Notes: generated by a model not told the origin, from the sequence alone. Positions 1-12,599 are shown, counted from the stretch's first letter. The stretch: 64,000 bases of DNA from Salvator merianae (GCA_003586115.2 QVOM02000023.1:7014583-7078582), one strand, 5' to 3'. Translations and numbers: made by a program.

Positions 1-199
1 CTGAAAATGGATATGTAATGCTCAAACTGATGTCTATGAGCACCTGGAACTATATGTAGAGACAGTGCCAAAATTAGACAACATTGAGAAGTATGGTTTC
101 TGCAACAGAATGTCCTTTCCAGCTAAATATTTAGGTGTTTTATTGCTGTTTTGCTTGTCTGAAGGGACATGTAAAGTAAGGTAGTAGTAGGGGTCTATA

Positions 200-720
200 A
201 AATTATGCACAATGTGGTCCAAGAGGATTTTAAAAAAGTCAACAGGAGTAGCAATTATTATACATCCTCCCACCCCAATAAAAGCAATTGAGGAACACAA
301 AGATACACAAAGCAGATACATTTTCTTAAATTGTTCCAGTGAAACTAGAAATATTACTTTAACAAACATTTATGCTCCTAACATAGGGCAATAACAATTT
401 ATAAAACATGTGTGTTAAGAATTAATTAATTTTGCTACTGGACAATTGATTTTTGGTGGAGATTTTAATGCTGTGATAAATCCCTGTATGGATAGGAAAT
501 ATTCTTAAAAATTCCAAAACACAGAATTTAGTCACATTGATTTCTTCAGAACACTCCATAAAACAAGTAAAGAATAAACATATTACTCATGATCTCATTC
601 CACACAGAGTAGGTTAGATTAAAACATATAATCAAAATCTTTAATCAATTCACTACAAACAGCCAAAATAGGTCCAATTACTTTTTCGGATCACACACCA
701 GCTGAAACATGGACATTTAT
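200..720 (+). mobile_element. L1-like LINE ORF2 endonuclease fragment
   Basis: Translation of the + strand gives an apurinic endonuclease-like stretch: a block ending ITLTNIYAPN near 350-380, then FGGDFNAVI near 450-480, then SDHTPAETW near 690-715. This order of motifs is typical of L1-type ORF2 endonuclease domains. The frame is interrupted by several stop codons, so the copy is dead and truncated at both ends. The clade call (L1/Tx1) is inference from a few motifs. Confidence 0.7.
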
Positions 721-739
721 AAGCCCACCAAAATTAAAA

Positions 740-1030
740 TCAAGTGAATTTTCACATTGAAATGAAAAATACTTTTTTCATACTTAACAGTTTTCAATCA
801 AAACAGCCTCTTCTTTTGCAAAAACAAAATATTTATTGAATTTTCACATTTTTGCTGTGTTTAAACCATGAAAATGGCATTTTCAATGGCATTTTCAATG
901 GGAAAACCACTGTGAAAACTGCAAAATGAATGTGAAAAATGCATGTTTCAGCAACAAAATTTGCTAATGAAGCAAAAATACAGATTTTCATTTGAAGGCG
1001 AATTGATTTTTTTTTTCTTGCACATCCCTA
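740..1030 (+). repeat. AT-rich interspersed repeat, copy 1
   Basis: An AT-rich block with the words TTTTCAATGGGAAAACC and GTGAAAACTG, ending in TTGCACATCCCTA. Closely similar blocks occur at about 7965-8215 in the same orientation and 58540-58730 inverted. The terminal GCACATCCC motif suggests a non-autonomous DNA transposon. The family name is not known to me. Confidence 0.55.
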
Positions 1031-1634
1031 GTCCAGGAGGTTTCCTTCTACATGCTAATGTGGCATAAGTGAGGCCCTGCCTCCTCTTAACATTCTCCAC
1101 TCACACACAGGACAGGATAGAAACCAGGTGCCCTAGCCCAGTCTACCAGTAGACCTCTATAGCCAGCCCAGGACCCGTAACCCACATTATGGAGCTATGT
1201 GAATGGCATGCCTCCATAAGCTGGAATACAATGGGGGACCCTTTCCAACATCATTCCAGAAAGCATCACTGGAAGTGACATGCCACCAAAAAGGGCCCTC
1301 CTGGAAACTTCGAAGGCCAGTGATGAAAGTTGGGCTCCAGCACCAACTTCGAAGGCTGATACAGCCTTCAGCACCGGCTGCCACAGCTGAGTCAACATGC
1401 CCCCTCCCGGTGTGAAGACAGCCCTTAGTTTGCCCTAGGACTAGTCTTCCCTGGTGTGGAACAGATTACCTAGCACAGAGTAGCCCATGCCAAGCAAAAA
1501 GGGAGTATGTTATGGTTGTCTACTTCCACCGAACAGCCAAAGTTAGGAAAGTAGTGATTGCCTAATAAAATTATGCACCACTGTTAACGCTCACGCACCA
1601 ATGTTTTGAGCAATTAATTTGGTGAAACTCAGAT
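1031..1634. other. Intergenic, no gene seen
   Basis: Moderately GC-rich sequence with short overlapping open frames on both strands that lack family signatures or splice context. Two near-copies of a CCAACTTCGAAGG-type phrase lie near 1308-1360. I see no host gene here. Confidence 0.5.
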
Positions 1635-1990
1635 GTTATCAAGGAGTTTAACGTCAGCAGACACTGCATGTCTATAGCGCCTCAGGCTGCAGAAGATACA
1701 ATGCATTTTCTTCTTGATTGTGACCCATATACGCCTCTCAGGGCTCAATATTTAACCCCATTATTACGGAAACTTAATTCTAGAGAAGGTTACGTGATAG
1801 TGAACTTTTTACCATAATCCACCAGTCAGTACTTTATGGAAAGAGTTGCCTTCAATGGCATTAAAGCTAGTTAAATAAGTTCAACTTACATTCGCCACAC
1901 AAGGGTAGCTTGTCCGGGACATAACATAATACAATGGATGCTTAGAATATGTTACTGATTTTAAACACGTAATTTATTCAGCGGTTATAC
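1635..1990 (+). mobile_element. Non-LTR retrotransposon C-terminal zinc-knuckle fragment
   Basis: The + frame reads a block with EDTMHFLLDCDPY followed by RAQYLTPLL, which resembles the E-x-x-x-H-x-x-x-x-C zinc knuckle found after the reverse transcriptase of several LINE clades. It soon meets stop codons. A related fragment lies at 29360-29725. The clade is not assigned. Confidence 0.5.
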
Positions 1991-2094
1991 AGGATAATTT
2001 GCTAGGCTCTTTTGATATGATCTGTTGATAATCAATTAAGAAAGCAACAACAGGCAGTAATATAAAGCAGATGTTGAGGGACATGAAATAGGTC

Positions 2095-2388
2095 AGGAGG
2101 CACGGTGGCGCAGGTGGCTAAGGCACTGATCTTTCAATAGGAGGATCGGAGTTCGAGGCCCTTGTCTGCCATGTAGAGGGAATGAGCACCCTCTACTGGC
2201 CTCTAGCTCCAGTCAACCTAGCTGTTCGAAAGCAAGTAATTGCAAGTAGATAAATAGGGAGCATCACTTTGTGCGATGTGGAAGATAGATAGATGTAAGC
2301 CTTCGGGTGAAAGACAACCTTGTAAGCCGCTTTGAGTCAGCTTCGGCCGAGAAAAGCGGGGTATAAAAACCAAATTATTATTATTATT
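2095..2388 (+). mobile_element. tRNA-derived SINE, nearly full length
   Basis: The head carries RNA polymerase III promoter boxes: A-box-like TGGCGCAGGTGG at 2106-2117 and B-box GTTCGAGGCC at 2151-2160. The tail reads GAAAAGCGGGGTATAAAAAC and ends in an ATT repeat. The same family occurs inverted at 30355-30650 and as tail fragments at 29920-30042 and 60560-60670. The A and B boxes show tRNA ancestry; the tail is presumably taken from a partner LINE (inference). Confidence 0.85.
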
Positions 2389-3539
2389 CAGGATGTTCCC
2401 AGAAGCCAAACAGCCCGCAATTCAAGGCTGGGCAGTTGATTGTACTTTTATTATGCTTAGAGATAAGGAACTTTCATACCAATGGGAAGAAAGGAGAAAG
2501 ATATTTCTGAGAGCTGTTGAAGGCTGAAATCACTTTCCACAATTATCGATTGCTTGTAATATTTATGTGCTGAATAAAGGCCATATCTTTCCTATCAAGA
2601 ATTGCTTGGTTGCTGATCAGGATTGAACGGTGTCTCATATCCCCTCCTCACCCTCCTGATAATCTCTGCAAGTGAAATCCTGCTCACAGATATGCAGGTG
2701 AGAAACATGAGGTTGACTGGAGGTCACGCTAAGTAGCCCATACTTGACCCCAAATTCCAGGAAAAGTGGTAGCACGTTGGTCAGAGGATCACTGCCATGA
2801 TGAATCTTCCAGGTGGGACAGACCAAGAATGCTTCTGTGCTAAATTGACAGGCATGGAGCCTGAAGTGAATAAAAGATCAAAGACAAGCCATCTAGACAG
2901 GAAAAAGGACAGGAAACAAAGCAGGATTCAGCCCGGGAAATTCTGATGACAACTGCAAGGGTCACAGCTGAAATGTTCAATAGGAGACGCCAGGACTCCC
3001 ATTATGGCAAAGATCCAACACCTGAGAGCCCATCCCAGAGGAAGCCTGTCATGTGGAAAGGAGCAGCGTTGGTTGGCGTCAGCCCTCAGAACCTCACCAG
3101 TCAGATGGAGGATTTGTCATCCACCAGCAATGAGGAGACAGCAGAAAAAGGAGAACATCTGCTCTAAGGATGCTGAAGGGCAGGAGAAATCAAAAAGGTG
3201 CACAAAGCCTGGGGTTAATTACAGTATCTCCTCTTTCTCCATATGAGTATGAGTTAAGAACTCACAGGGGGAAGGGAAGATGGACGCAGGAGGACTGATA
3301 GACCCAGGGCACGCACAGTGCCTGATAAACCAAACAGTTGTCAAGAGCCTGGGGCTGAAGGTATAGGAACTAGACCATCCCATCCAGTTCCTACAAATGG
3401 ATGGGCAACCAAGGACTGGGAGTGCAGCGAAATAGCACAAAGCACCAGTGAAGTTAGGTATGGGGGAGCAAAAGTGAGGGATACAGTTGTACGGGGGGGT
3501 TCCATGGACATGGACACAGCTTTGAAGCTTCTCAGGGTT
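2389..3539. other. Intergenic, possible retroelement remains
   Basis: Open frames of 73-93 codons occur on both strands (for example 2946-3167 and 3318-3599, +) but none shows a recognisable domain. As the segment ends at a Gypsy-like pol fragment, part of it may be degraded gag/pol sequence. This is inference only. Confidence 0.35.
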
Positions 3540-3865
3540 TGCAAACTTCTACCACCAGTTCATTCCACAATTTGCCCAGATTGCACTGCCACTAACTGAC
3601 CCCCTCAAAAACTAAAGGCACTCCAAATGAGCAAAAAAACAAGCGTCCACATGCTAAATTAACCTGGACTTTGGAATGCCAACAAACATTTGAAACCCTG
3701 AAAGATCTGTTTACAGAAGAGCCAATACCAATCCAATCTGACCGCAATGAGGCCTTGGAGATACAAGTGGATGCAAGCGATGTGGTGTTCCTTCAAACAG
3801 AGGAAGAATAGCAATTGAGACCACATGTGTAACCTGTCAAGAAAGTTCTTGCCCACCTAACAAAA
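3540..3865 (+). mobile_element. Gypsy-like LTR retrotransposon RT/RNase H junction
   Basis: Reading through stops and frameshifts, the + strand gives TWTLECQQTFETLKDLF, then IQVDASDVV, then LQTEEE and SRKFLP. The order W-T-x-E-C-Q-x-x-F-x-x-L-K, then Q-V-D-A-S-D, then L-S-R-K-F is diagnostic of the thumb to RNase H region of Ty3/Gypsy pol. The usual G-A-V-L segment after the DASD motif is shortened. The element is broken and no intact enzyme is encoded. Confidence 0.8.
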
Positions 3866-3949
3866 ATGGCCAGTAGGAGAGATGGAGGTGACCACCATTC
3901 ACCAGGTACTAGTAAAGTGGCAGCACCACTTGGAAGGGGCGTTTTGGGG

Positions 3950-4260
3950 TGGGGGGGTCAGGCACGGCCATGAGGCCTGCGGTGTATAAGTGGTCCCATT
4001 CAAGAAGATAGGTGGGGAAAAGGAGAAGGAAACCAAAGCGGGAAAACAGAGTGGGAAAGTCTGCTGGCAGCTGGCTGATTGAAAAAGTGCTGAAGGGATG
4101 CAGGAGGAGAGAACTGTATATAACCTCTGCGTTAGCAACCCTCTGTATTCCTGTCAAGATTTAGTTGCATTGAGCTGATCACTGAAGCCTGAATAATACC
4201 TTACTTTCTTCACCTATGAAACAGTTTATTGCTGCTGGCATCAAGGTGAGACATCCTTTC
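3950..4260 (+). mobile_element. Possible degraded LTR
   Basis: Downstream of the Gypsy-like fragment lies a block with a TATA-like TGTATATAACC near 4115 and a polyadenylation-like GAATAATACC near 4191. This would fit a 3' LTR promoter and poly(A) region. Terminal TG/CA ends and a second LTR copy were not found, so the call is weak. Confidence 0.3.
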
Positions 4261-6006
4261 TGGAAGGTGGAGCAGCAGGTGGCTACATCTGGCACATGGC
4301 CATATACCTGACCCAACCCTGGTCAACCCTATGTCAACCTTTAGGCATTATCTAGATGGTTCTCCCCTTCCTTCCTCCCTCCCTCTCTTCCTTCCTTCCT
4401 TCCATCCATCCATCCATCCATTAGGAATTCTTATAACAGTTGTAGGCATCAGTCATAATATGTCTTGCAGAGGTGGAAAATTTGGACAAGTAGCAGAATC
4501 TCTTCTGTCAGCACAATTGCAGCATGAAATTCCATATCACAATTCCATGTCACTATCAAACCACAGATTGGATTTGGCCCTCTGAACCAAAGGCATCATC
4601 CATACGGAGCACTTTTGAGCCAATTGTTGGGGTGGGAGGCACATTGGAAAGGTGAGAACTGGGATGGACACATGGGATTTTCCTCTCCACAACTGCAAAG
4701 GGACCTTTTCTTGCAGCTGTGGTGTTTCCATGCAGTCAAGACTTCCAATGACCTCCAGAAACAACCAACGTCCAGTCGTCTTCCCAATCTGCCAGGGTTG
4801 TGTCAAGGTGGAAATGGTACCCAGTAAAGCTCACCAGTCCCCTCCATGCTTCCATGTGGGAGGGGAGGGAGTAACTCTACCACTACAGCTCATCCTTGCA
4901 CAACTGTGTATGTACAACTGTGATTGTGTGATGCTCTTCTCGGCTTGCTCTGCTTCAATATGCGTCCAGGCCAGAATTGACAATCTAGACATTCACACAG
5001 GAGAAGTGTGAGTGGAAATCTGAGTCTTCAAAAAGGGACTCAGATGTTGTGTCCTCACGCTAGCAGCTCAACATGCCTGGTGATTCTTCCCTAATGCACC
5101 TGGGAGAAAGGTGCACAATCTATGCACGAGAATCTCACCTGTCATTTCACCAAGTGCCTGAGTTGCCAGACTTGAAACTGTAAACCATCCAGTAACGCAG
5201 TATGGAAGTCATTTCCATGGAGCTGACTAGCCATAGCTGCCGCCCCTAGCTGTGGCCAGAGAGAAACAAAAACCAAAACCAAAATAGCAAAGCTCTCTGT
5301 TGCCAAATGTCAGCCCATATATATCGTTACCTTTTGTTTCGGTCAAACAACCTTTGTAAAAACAGATACCTACAACATGCATGTGGAGTAACTGTATCAG
5401 TAAGCCTTTTGCACATGAGGCAAAAGCGAAAGTCTTGATGCAACAGATTCTGTGTTCTCCTAACCAGTTTCTGTCAGGAAATTGCAACAGGAAGCTGTAA
5501 GAATAAGATGATTCACGCTAGAGAGAAAGAATGCATAAATAAAACAAACCTAAACGTCTGGGAAACAAGCCAAGTATCTGAAGTAGGAAGGTTCCATATT
5601 GCTTCCTGCAGGGATAAATTCATTCTTGATACTCCCAGCCAATACTAATGCCTCTTTTGTACTGAAAAAGATACTCCCAACATGTGGCTGAGATACAGAA
5701 ATGAACCACTGGAAGAGGTGCAGGATCCAGGTGGGTACCTGAATGGTTTTTGAGCAGCCTCCACATTATGAATAGGACTGCGACGATATTGTTAATGGGA
5801 AGGGGCAAGTGCTAAAGCGGTAGAGGTTCCCACTTCCTGTGTGGATTGTGTCTAGGACTGAAACCTCTCAGACTGCAACCACACACGTTTAAAAAAGCAG
5901 CTCAAAAGCGGCTTAGAGTTGGTAGCATGTGGACACTAATATTCCCATTCCAACTCTAATCCACAAGGAAGACTAAAGAATATAATTTAGAAGGGCATTT
6001 CTGGCC
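4261..6006. other. Intergenic, no gene seen; CT-rich tract
   Basis: A pyrimidine microsatellite (CTTCC then CCAT units) occupies about 4366-4420. At 5876-5985 there is a partial MITE with ACACACGTTTAAAA and AGCAGCTCAAAAGCGG, related to the copy at 17244-17430. The rest is ordinary sequence without a supported gene. Confidence 0.5.
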
Positions 6007-6421
6007 TTAATGCCGCGGTCACACCTCATATTTTTTAAAGACGGAGGCCAGCTTAAGTCCTCGTAGACTAGATGATAAATTGCATCCCCAGTTTTTCCCA
6101 AGGACTTTCCTGCTCAGAATAGGACTATCCTAAATTTGGATAATCCCAGCACTGAGTCCATTTCATCAAGAAACAGACCCAGCCAGACTGCCTCCCCCCA
6201 CCCCCATGCCCCCCGCTGCCCCTCATGCTCACCACCAGCCATGGTTATGTCCTGCCACCCCTTGAGGGGAGGGGCACCATAGTCACCTCCTGTCACGGAT
6301 ACTGTCACCCACACACCCCAATTTACCTTTTACGAGAACTTGGGTGGTGGTCAAAAATGGCCTCAGTCCCCTTTCAGTCCCAGGCACAGACTTAAAACCA
6401 AAAGTGTGACCGTGGCCTTAA
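6007..6421. mobile_element. MITE with inverted ends flanked by TTAA
   Basis: The left end TTAATGCCGCGGTCACAC and the right end GTGTGACCGTGGCCTTAA are near-perfect inverse complements about 415 bp apart. TTAA lies at both borders, as piggyBac-type elements duplicate. There is no transposase frame, so this is a non-autonomous element. The superfamily is inference from TTAA alone. Confidence 0.6.
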
Positions 6422-7964
6422 TATGGGAATTAAATTGTATTTCAGCCACTTTTTAAAACTCTGCTGAAATACAGCCTCAAGAGGAAAAATGCATAATCTG
6501 AAGGAAACCCAGAGGTTTTTTGTTTGTTTTTAAGAGAATAGGACTAGCCTGAGAAAATTTCCAAGAATGTGCTTCAAAGGATTCCCACCTACTTTCAAAA
6601 CACTGCTAGAGAATTCTAAGGTTGTGCTATAGAAAAATTAATGGAAAAGAGAAACAAAATTCTCGCCTTTTTAATCCCTTGACTCATGCAGAGTGCAGCT
6701 TTGTTTCACCAGATGTCAACAAAAGAATTTCAGAAATTTTCTGAAAATCTGTCCTTCCCTAAATGTTGGAAGGTTCTACCACATCCAAGATACTTGTCAT
6801 AAAACTCCATCCCAACTGCTTTCATTTTGTTCCCTGGGAATACAATGGAGAATTGCTGAAGGACATTTCTATTCATTTCTATGCAGCTTCAGATATAAAA
6901 ATCAAACATGGTGACCATGCAGAACTTGAGCAAGAGAGAGTAGACAGAAAGGGGGAGAGCATGGAACAGAGAGACATTGTAGACTCAAGTCCTTGTTCAA
7001 TATTGATATCAATATCAGTCTTTGCAGGGGGTACAAGATTGCAGTGTGCAAAGGGCAACTTTAGACTCACTATGGCATGGCATAACAGTTTCTTCTCCTT
7101 TGGTTAGTGATGATGAGAAAGTGATCCTTCTTAGCTGTACGAAATGTCAAAACTCTGTGGCCAGGGACATTAATTCCCAGTACAAACCACTAACCCCAGC
7201 ATGATTCATAACACCCCCTAGAAGAATGGATGCCCTAGAGGCCCATCAAAGGCATCGGGGATAAGCAATAAAGATGTGGTCATTGTTGAAATTGACGGTG
7301 ATGGCCTCTCGCCCGTTCACTCCAATCATTTAAAAAGAAATCCACTTACTTCTGTGTCATTCCAGATTTAGTGATTTGTAAGCAAAAGTTCAGTGCAGGC
7401 CCCACACCACTAGGGTGGAAAGTTGTGCAAGTTACCATCAATTCCTAGGGTCGGGATTTCCAGCCCACATCTGGGATGGCCTTTGACTTCATTTTGAACT
7501 CTCCTCCACCCATGCATCATGTGAATCACAAGACTGAGGAGCAAGCCCCAACGTGCAAACATCCTCTCTGGATAGCATTATTTATAGCAACAAAATGGTT
7601 AAGAAAAAAAAAAGAATTCTGCCTATTCTGCTTGATCCACTGTCTCTGTGGACAGCTACTGATGTGCGCATTCAAAATATGCCATCTCAGTCCCAATTTT
7701 CCCCTTGAAAAGTATACAGTCAACTTCATGCATTTAGTTAGAGGCAGAAGCATCATCCTTGAGTTTCTGGCAATCACGCGAAAGGCTTTGCCATCGTTTG
7801 CTGCCAAGGAGGTGTCAGGGATTGAAGCTGAGAAGTTCCACATGCAAAGGAGATGCTTGATGCCAGCGTCTTCTTTGCTTCCATCTCATTTTCACCTGCC
7901 CAACTGGCCTTAGCAGCAGTGTTAAACCATCTTCCTCCCAGGCTGGAGCAGTCTCTACCCTTGC
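6422..7964. other. Intergenic, no gene seen
   Basis: Open frames of 114-145 codons (6763-7107 and 7476-7913, +) overlap frames on the other strand and have no recognisable domain, codon pattern or splice signals tying them to a gene. They look like chance frames. Confidence 0.5.
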
Positions 7965-8215
7965 AAAAGCAGAATATTTGATCGAATATTCATGTTTTTG
8001 ATGAGTTTTAACCCATGAAAAGGGAATTTTCAATGGGGAAAACATCGTGAAAACAGTGAAAACGAATGCAAAAAAAAAGCTTTTCCAAAATTGTGAGTTG
8101 CCAATAAAGAGCAAATATGGGATTTCACTTTTGACAGTGAATCGAAAACATGAATTTCATTCATGCACTCAGTTTGAATTAAACCAAGCAAGGGGGAAAA
8201 AATGTTTGTGCACTC
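7965..8215 (+). repeat. AT-rich interspersed repeat, copy 2
   Basis: Shares the phrases AGGGAATTTTCAATGGGG and GTGAAAACAGTGAAAACG with copy 1 at 740-1030 in the same orientation, ending near TTGTGCACTCC. Confidence 0.5.
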
Positions 8216-9990
8216 CTCTAATAGTTGGCAAGCAGCTCAGAATTGTTCCATCACCCTACATATTCTGGATGCAATGCAAGTGGAGTCCTTTTGTCACTGT
8301 ACCTGCCACGACATAATCCTAATAATGGTTTCCACCTTGTTTGATTACATTTTTTATTTATATTTGTCAGTTTTCAGTTTTATATATAACTCTCCCTCCC
8401 CACAGCAAAAACAAAAATGCAGGTGTCTCCCAGTTTTTACATAGGAGCAGATAACAAATAATGGTTTCCATTCACCAATGCAAAATCATTTAAAGTAGTC
8501 CTTATCCCAGGGTCTTAATCCACTTATCCATTAAATGTTTAGTGTTTTCCAAACATGACCAGGTTCATTCACCTTTAGGAATAATTGCTTCTATTTATGT
8601 TCAAAATTCTTCTATTTCATTCCAATAATTTATTTTCTTTATAATCATTAGGTTTCTTTCATAGTTATAAAATAATTGTCTTAGTAATCATTAACAATGT
8701 TACTATTGATTCATAGTTTGTCTGGGAGCAAAATGTAATAATATCTGGGTGAGGTTCAAATCTAGGATTTTTCATGTTAATATTTCAATTTCTTTCTTTG
8801 TCTTATTCCAGAAAATATTAACAAGTGGACAGAACCACCATAAATGGATAAAAAGAAGTTATTTGATCACATCATTTCCAGCATATACATTAGCAAATCC
8901 TGGACCCATATGTACCATCTGAATGCTTGTTCTATACCATCCATGTATACTTTTTTAAAAAAAATAAATCTCTTTAAATTTTGAATATTGCAGACAGTTT
9001 ATAAACTGCTTTTTTCCATTCTATCCATCATTCTATCCAGCTATCATTTTCCAATTTTCACTCCATTGTCCAAAAGGAAAGACAGATTTTTTAGCATTGT
9101 TTACTTGTCTTGATTAACTCATGCAATGTGTTTATGTCTGCATTCCAGGCAGATGGGAGACGGAATGAGTAGAAGGGAAAATGTCCACTTTTCCTACTTG
9201 GTGGCTCAACTTTGCTATACACAATGGAGTAGGTTGGACACAGAAAACCCAGGCTGCTCTGATCTTTTCCTGGATGACAAATTCTATTCATTTATTTATG
9301 CCAGATTTTATGATTATTTAAGCAACACGACACAGCCAAGTTCCATCCTGTAAAGTCTTCCATGAAACATCATGGAGAAAGATAACTTGACAGGCTTCTA
9401 ACTCTACTTTTCCATTATCATGAAGATGTTTTAAAATAACTTCATTATGTTCTTTGTGCAGCCTGCTCTAGCTTTTCCTCAGTTTTCTGAAACTATTGTC
9501 CACTTTAAGTTCAAGTCTCTTTCTTCTTTTAAGCATAGCCTCTTTCATAGTTTGCAAACATTGTTTAATATTTTTCCCCTTGTCATACTCATGATTGCTT
9601 CACTTCAGTTGGAGAGGCTGCAGGGAACCCTGCCATCTCTTCTTTTTGCTTGCCCAGTCGCACACAGGATTTGGGCGTCCACAAGGACTTTTTCAAAGTT
9701 ACTGAAACTGAACAGAGAGCTCTCCAACTTAATGAAACAGACTCTCTTTATCTCCAACCTCAGAAACTTTGCTTAAATTAAGAAAACTGCACTAAATAAA
9801 CTAGCAGAAGTGAGATCTAGTTAACACAAGTGCTTAGTCATATTAATCCTATATCCTTCCGCAGCAGTACTGTCATTGTCATCCAAGTTGTCTCATCACT
9901 TTAAGCTCCAGGGCATAATACCATGGAGACCACCAGACTCCATCAAGGTTAAGAATCCCTAGGCGTTATTGTGTCCACCATCCAGGACAT
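8216..9990. other. AT-rich intergenic sequence, no gene seen
   Basis: Long AT-rich stretch, especially 8540-9060. It may be the remains of an AT-rich LINE 3' region, but no coding motif supports that. The open frame at 9447-9776 (109 codons, +) has no recognised domain. Confidence 0.4.
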
Positions 9991-10200
9991 TGAATCATAG
10001 AATCATAAAATCAGAGAATCATAGAATCGGAAGGGACCTCCAGGGTCATTGAGTCCAACCTCCTGCTCAATGCAGGATCCACTAAACCATCCCAGACAGA
10101 TGTCTGCCCAGCCTCTCCTTGAAGACCTCCAGAGAAGGAGAGCTCACCATCTCCTGTGGCAACCTATTCCATTGACATCTCCTCATTCCTCTGCGAGAAC
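9991..10200 (-). mobile_element. CR1 LINE 3' region
   Basis: The segment begins with tandem AATCATAGAATC-like octamers, then GGAAGGGACCTCCAGGGTCA and TCCAACCTCCTGCTCAATGC. This is the reverse complement of the classic amniote CR1 3' end, so the element lies on the - strand. A second copy sharing the CCCAGACAGATGTCTG phrase is at 50125-50440. Confidence 0.9.
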
Positions 10201-10399
10201 AGAACTTTGGCAACATTGCCAGACTTAATGGGAGGAAATGCACCAAGAGATCTTTGGAAACTAACTGGGTCTATGCTTCTCCAGGAGCTGACCATCCTAA
10301 CTTGTTCCCACTCCTGCAGAAGCTAAGGGTGCACAGCGCATGAATGCTATGAGATTATGTTCTGTATATGACAATAGAGTATCCAGGAATGCCCCCACT

Positions 10400-10660
10400 C
10401 CCAAAACATTAAGCTCCCAATCAGCAAACAGCAGATTGAATACGTGTGGGACCAGTTACCAACTGAGATAGGTCCATGACTGAAATGGCAGTCATGAAAT
10501 TCTGAGCCAGCCATGTAGATGGATCCTCAAAATATATATTAAAACCCCCTAAGACCAACAGTCTTGGGGAACCCAATGCCAACTCGAAGATCACCTCTAA
10601 CAGTGCAAGCAAGTGGGGCAAGCACAACATTAACAAAACCCTTCCCTTATCTCATAGCCC
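10400..10660 (-). mobile_element. L2/CR1-group LINE endonuclease fragment
   Basis: The - strand frame 10636-10421 contains LLVLGGFNIYFEDPS followed by LSQLVTGPTR. This matches the G-D-F-N-x-H motif and following segment of CR1/L2-type endonuclease domains, with the catalytic D of GDFN changed to G. It is a truncated dead copy. Confidence 0.75.
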
Positions 10661-11096
10661 TACTACAAGCTGGTGTTCAGAAAATCTGGTGGACCCCAAT
10701 CTGAGAAGCAGGGTTCCAAGGAGACCCTATTTTGTTAGCTCACTCCAAATAAAGCACAATGGAAGGCTACAGTAGGATCGCAGTGGCCTTCTATCATCAT
10801 TCACAGATTGCTTTGTCTGATGTTTATGTATGTTGTACTAGTTTGAAATAATACATTTTATGATACCCTCATTGTAATGAATAAAGATAAATTTTACCAT
10901 TATGTTCTACGTGTTATCAACTTTTCCTTAACTTTTAGAGGAAGTAACTAAAGTTTTCTGCTCCCAAGGAATTGTTTATTGCTAGATTGCATAGTTTCTT
11001 ATAGCAGCATGTAGGAAGGTCAGAAGTTCAGGAAAAATGAATGATTAAAAATCTACATAGCCAGCTGGAATTTTCCTTCCTTTCTTTCTTTAGTTT

Positions 11097-11160
11097 TTTT
11101 TTCCTTCCTTCCTTCCTTCCTTCCTTCCTTCCTTCCTTCCTTCCTTCCTTCCTTCCTTCC
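11097..11160. repeat. (TTCC)n microsatellite
   Basis: About sixteen TTCC units, nearly uninterrupted, preceded by related TTTC units from about 11075. Confidence 0.98.
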
Positions 11161-12110
11161 GGCAATTACCATCATGCAACAAAATAACACAATAAAAAGT
11201 TAAACACGCAAATGTTTATATTAAGAAAAAATAGAAAGTGATTACAAAATAATCACCACCACCACATCGTCAGGAATTTAACAGCTCAGCCTTTCTGATC
11301 TGTTAATAAAGGCATCATTTCTAGTCTTGCAGTTAAAAAATTTACAGTTGCAAAGAAAATTGCAGAGGATGCTGCTCATTAAGGCCCTTCTCACCCTCCA
11401 GATTCTTGGTGGCAGTGGGGTTTGCTTGCACAGTCCCTTCCCAAATGAATCAGCCTGGGGGGTCAGATGTAAAATAAGAGGGTCAGGCCACATACTCAAC
11501 ACACAGCCTGATATTCTAGGCAAAGATTCAGTTTGGAAATTTCCACCCACTCCACTGTGGTGTGCAACCTTAGAGTAGTTAAAACTGGTTTAACAAAAGA
11601 CTGGACCTCTCAGAGGAAGGGGTAGGAGATGCCCCAGATCCCGCGTGGGCTTTTGCAGATACCCCAAACACTCTGCCCAACCAGAAGTCAGCCATTCTTC
11701 CCTTTGTAGATGGCACCGTAGTCAGAAATATATCTGTCTCTCGCTTTAATACAGGACAGTTTACATATTGATGGAGCCCTAATAATCAGTGATCTACTGT
11801 TTCCAGTTCTATGTCATTATAGAGACAGTATCTTCAGGGAGACAGGGTCTTTTGGAAACTACCAAATAGCAGGTTTGATGGTAGCATATTTTCTCTCGCT
11901 TTTGAAAATGGCATTCCTGTGTCTATTCAGTTGTAAACTGGTAAAGTGTAAGGGCAAAGTTATAATTCATACCAAAGCTGTTCTCCAGAGCCTACCTTTC
12001 CTCATATTGCCTATGTTCTTGACGCTGACAGAAATTGAGCTTCACTGATCTCTTGAGAGCAGCAGATTAGGACAGAGAAGAGTAACAGGACCATCTGTTG
12101 GAGAGGCTTG
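11161..12110. other. Intergenic, no gene seen
   Basis: Two overlapping frames on opposite strands at 11278-11578 have no recognisable domain. Nothing else is supported. Confidence 0.5.
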
Positions 12111-12265
12111 GGGTGATTCCGCACTGACCAGTATACTGAGCCGGCAAGCGTACCAGGAGCCTCCCTTCACATGCTGGTGTGGTCTAAGTCCCCCCCCCCC
12201 ACAAGAAGAACAGCATGTAGAGGGGAGCTTGCTAGCCCAGTACACTGGCCAGTGCGGAATCACCC
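12111..12265. mobile_element. Short palindromic MITE
   Basis: The left end GGGTGATTCCGCACTGACCA and right end TGGCCAGTGCGGAATCACCC form a near-perfect terminal inverted repeat, with further pairing inward (CAGTATACTG against CAGTACACTG). About 155 bp long with a poly-C run inside and no coding capacity. Confidence 0.8.
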
Positions 12266-12599
12266 TCAGATTTGCATTCAGAAGACCTGAATGGTTCCAA
12301 CTGGTGATCGTTTATGAGTCCTGCCTGAGGTTCTCTTTATCCCTCTGACAGTAATCTCCACTCTTCGGCAAGCTAATAGTCTACCTAAAGGAACTGCATA
12401 GTTCAAGAGCAACAGTTTCTAATCTGAGACCTTGGCCTGGGCTTGGATTCTGGTCAGCATACCCACTGTGGTGGTGTTCTTGTCCTCTTTATTTTGCATT
12501 TGTCCTGGATATTTTGTATTGTGTGTGTTTTTAAATCTGTATTTTCTCCTTTGCTGTAGTTTTTGGACTGTTGTGCTGTATCCTACAGTTCTTCTGAGA

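Noticed and set aside
2095..2200. A possible tRNA gene
   Set aside because: The A and B boxes are those of a SINE head: the body continues into a SINE tail, other copies exist, and no cloverleaf is kept.
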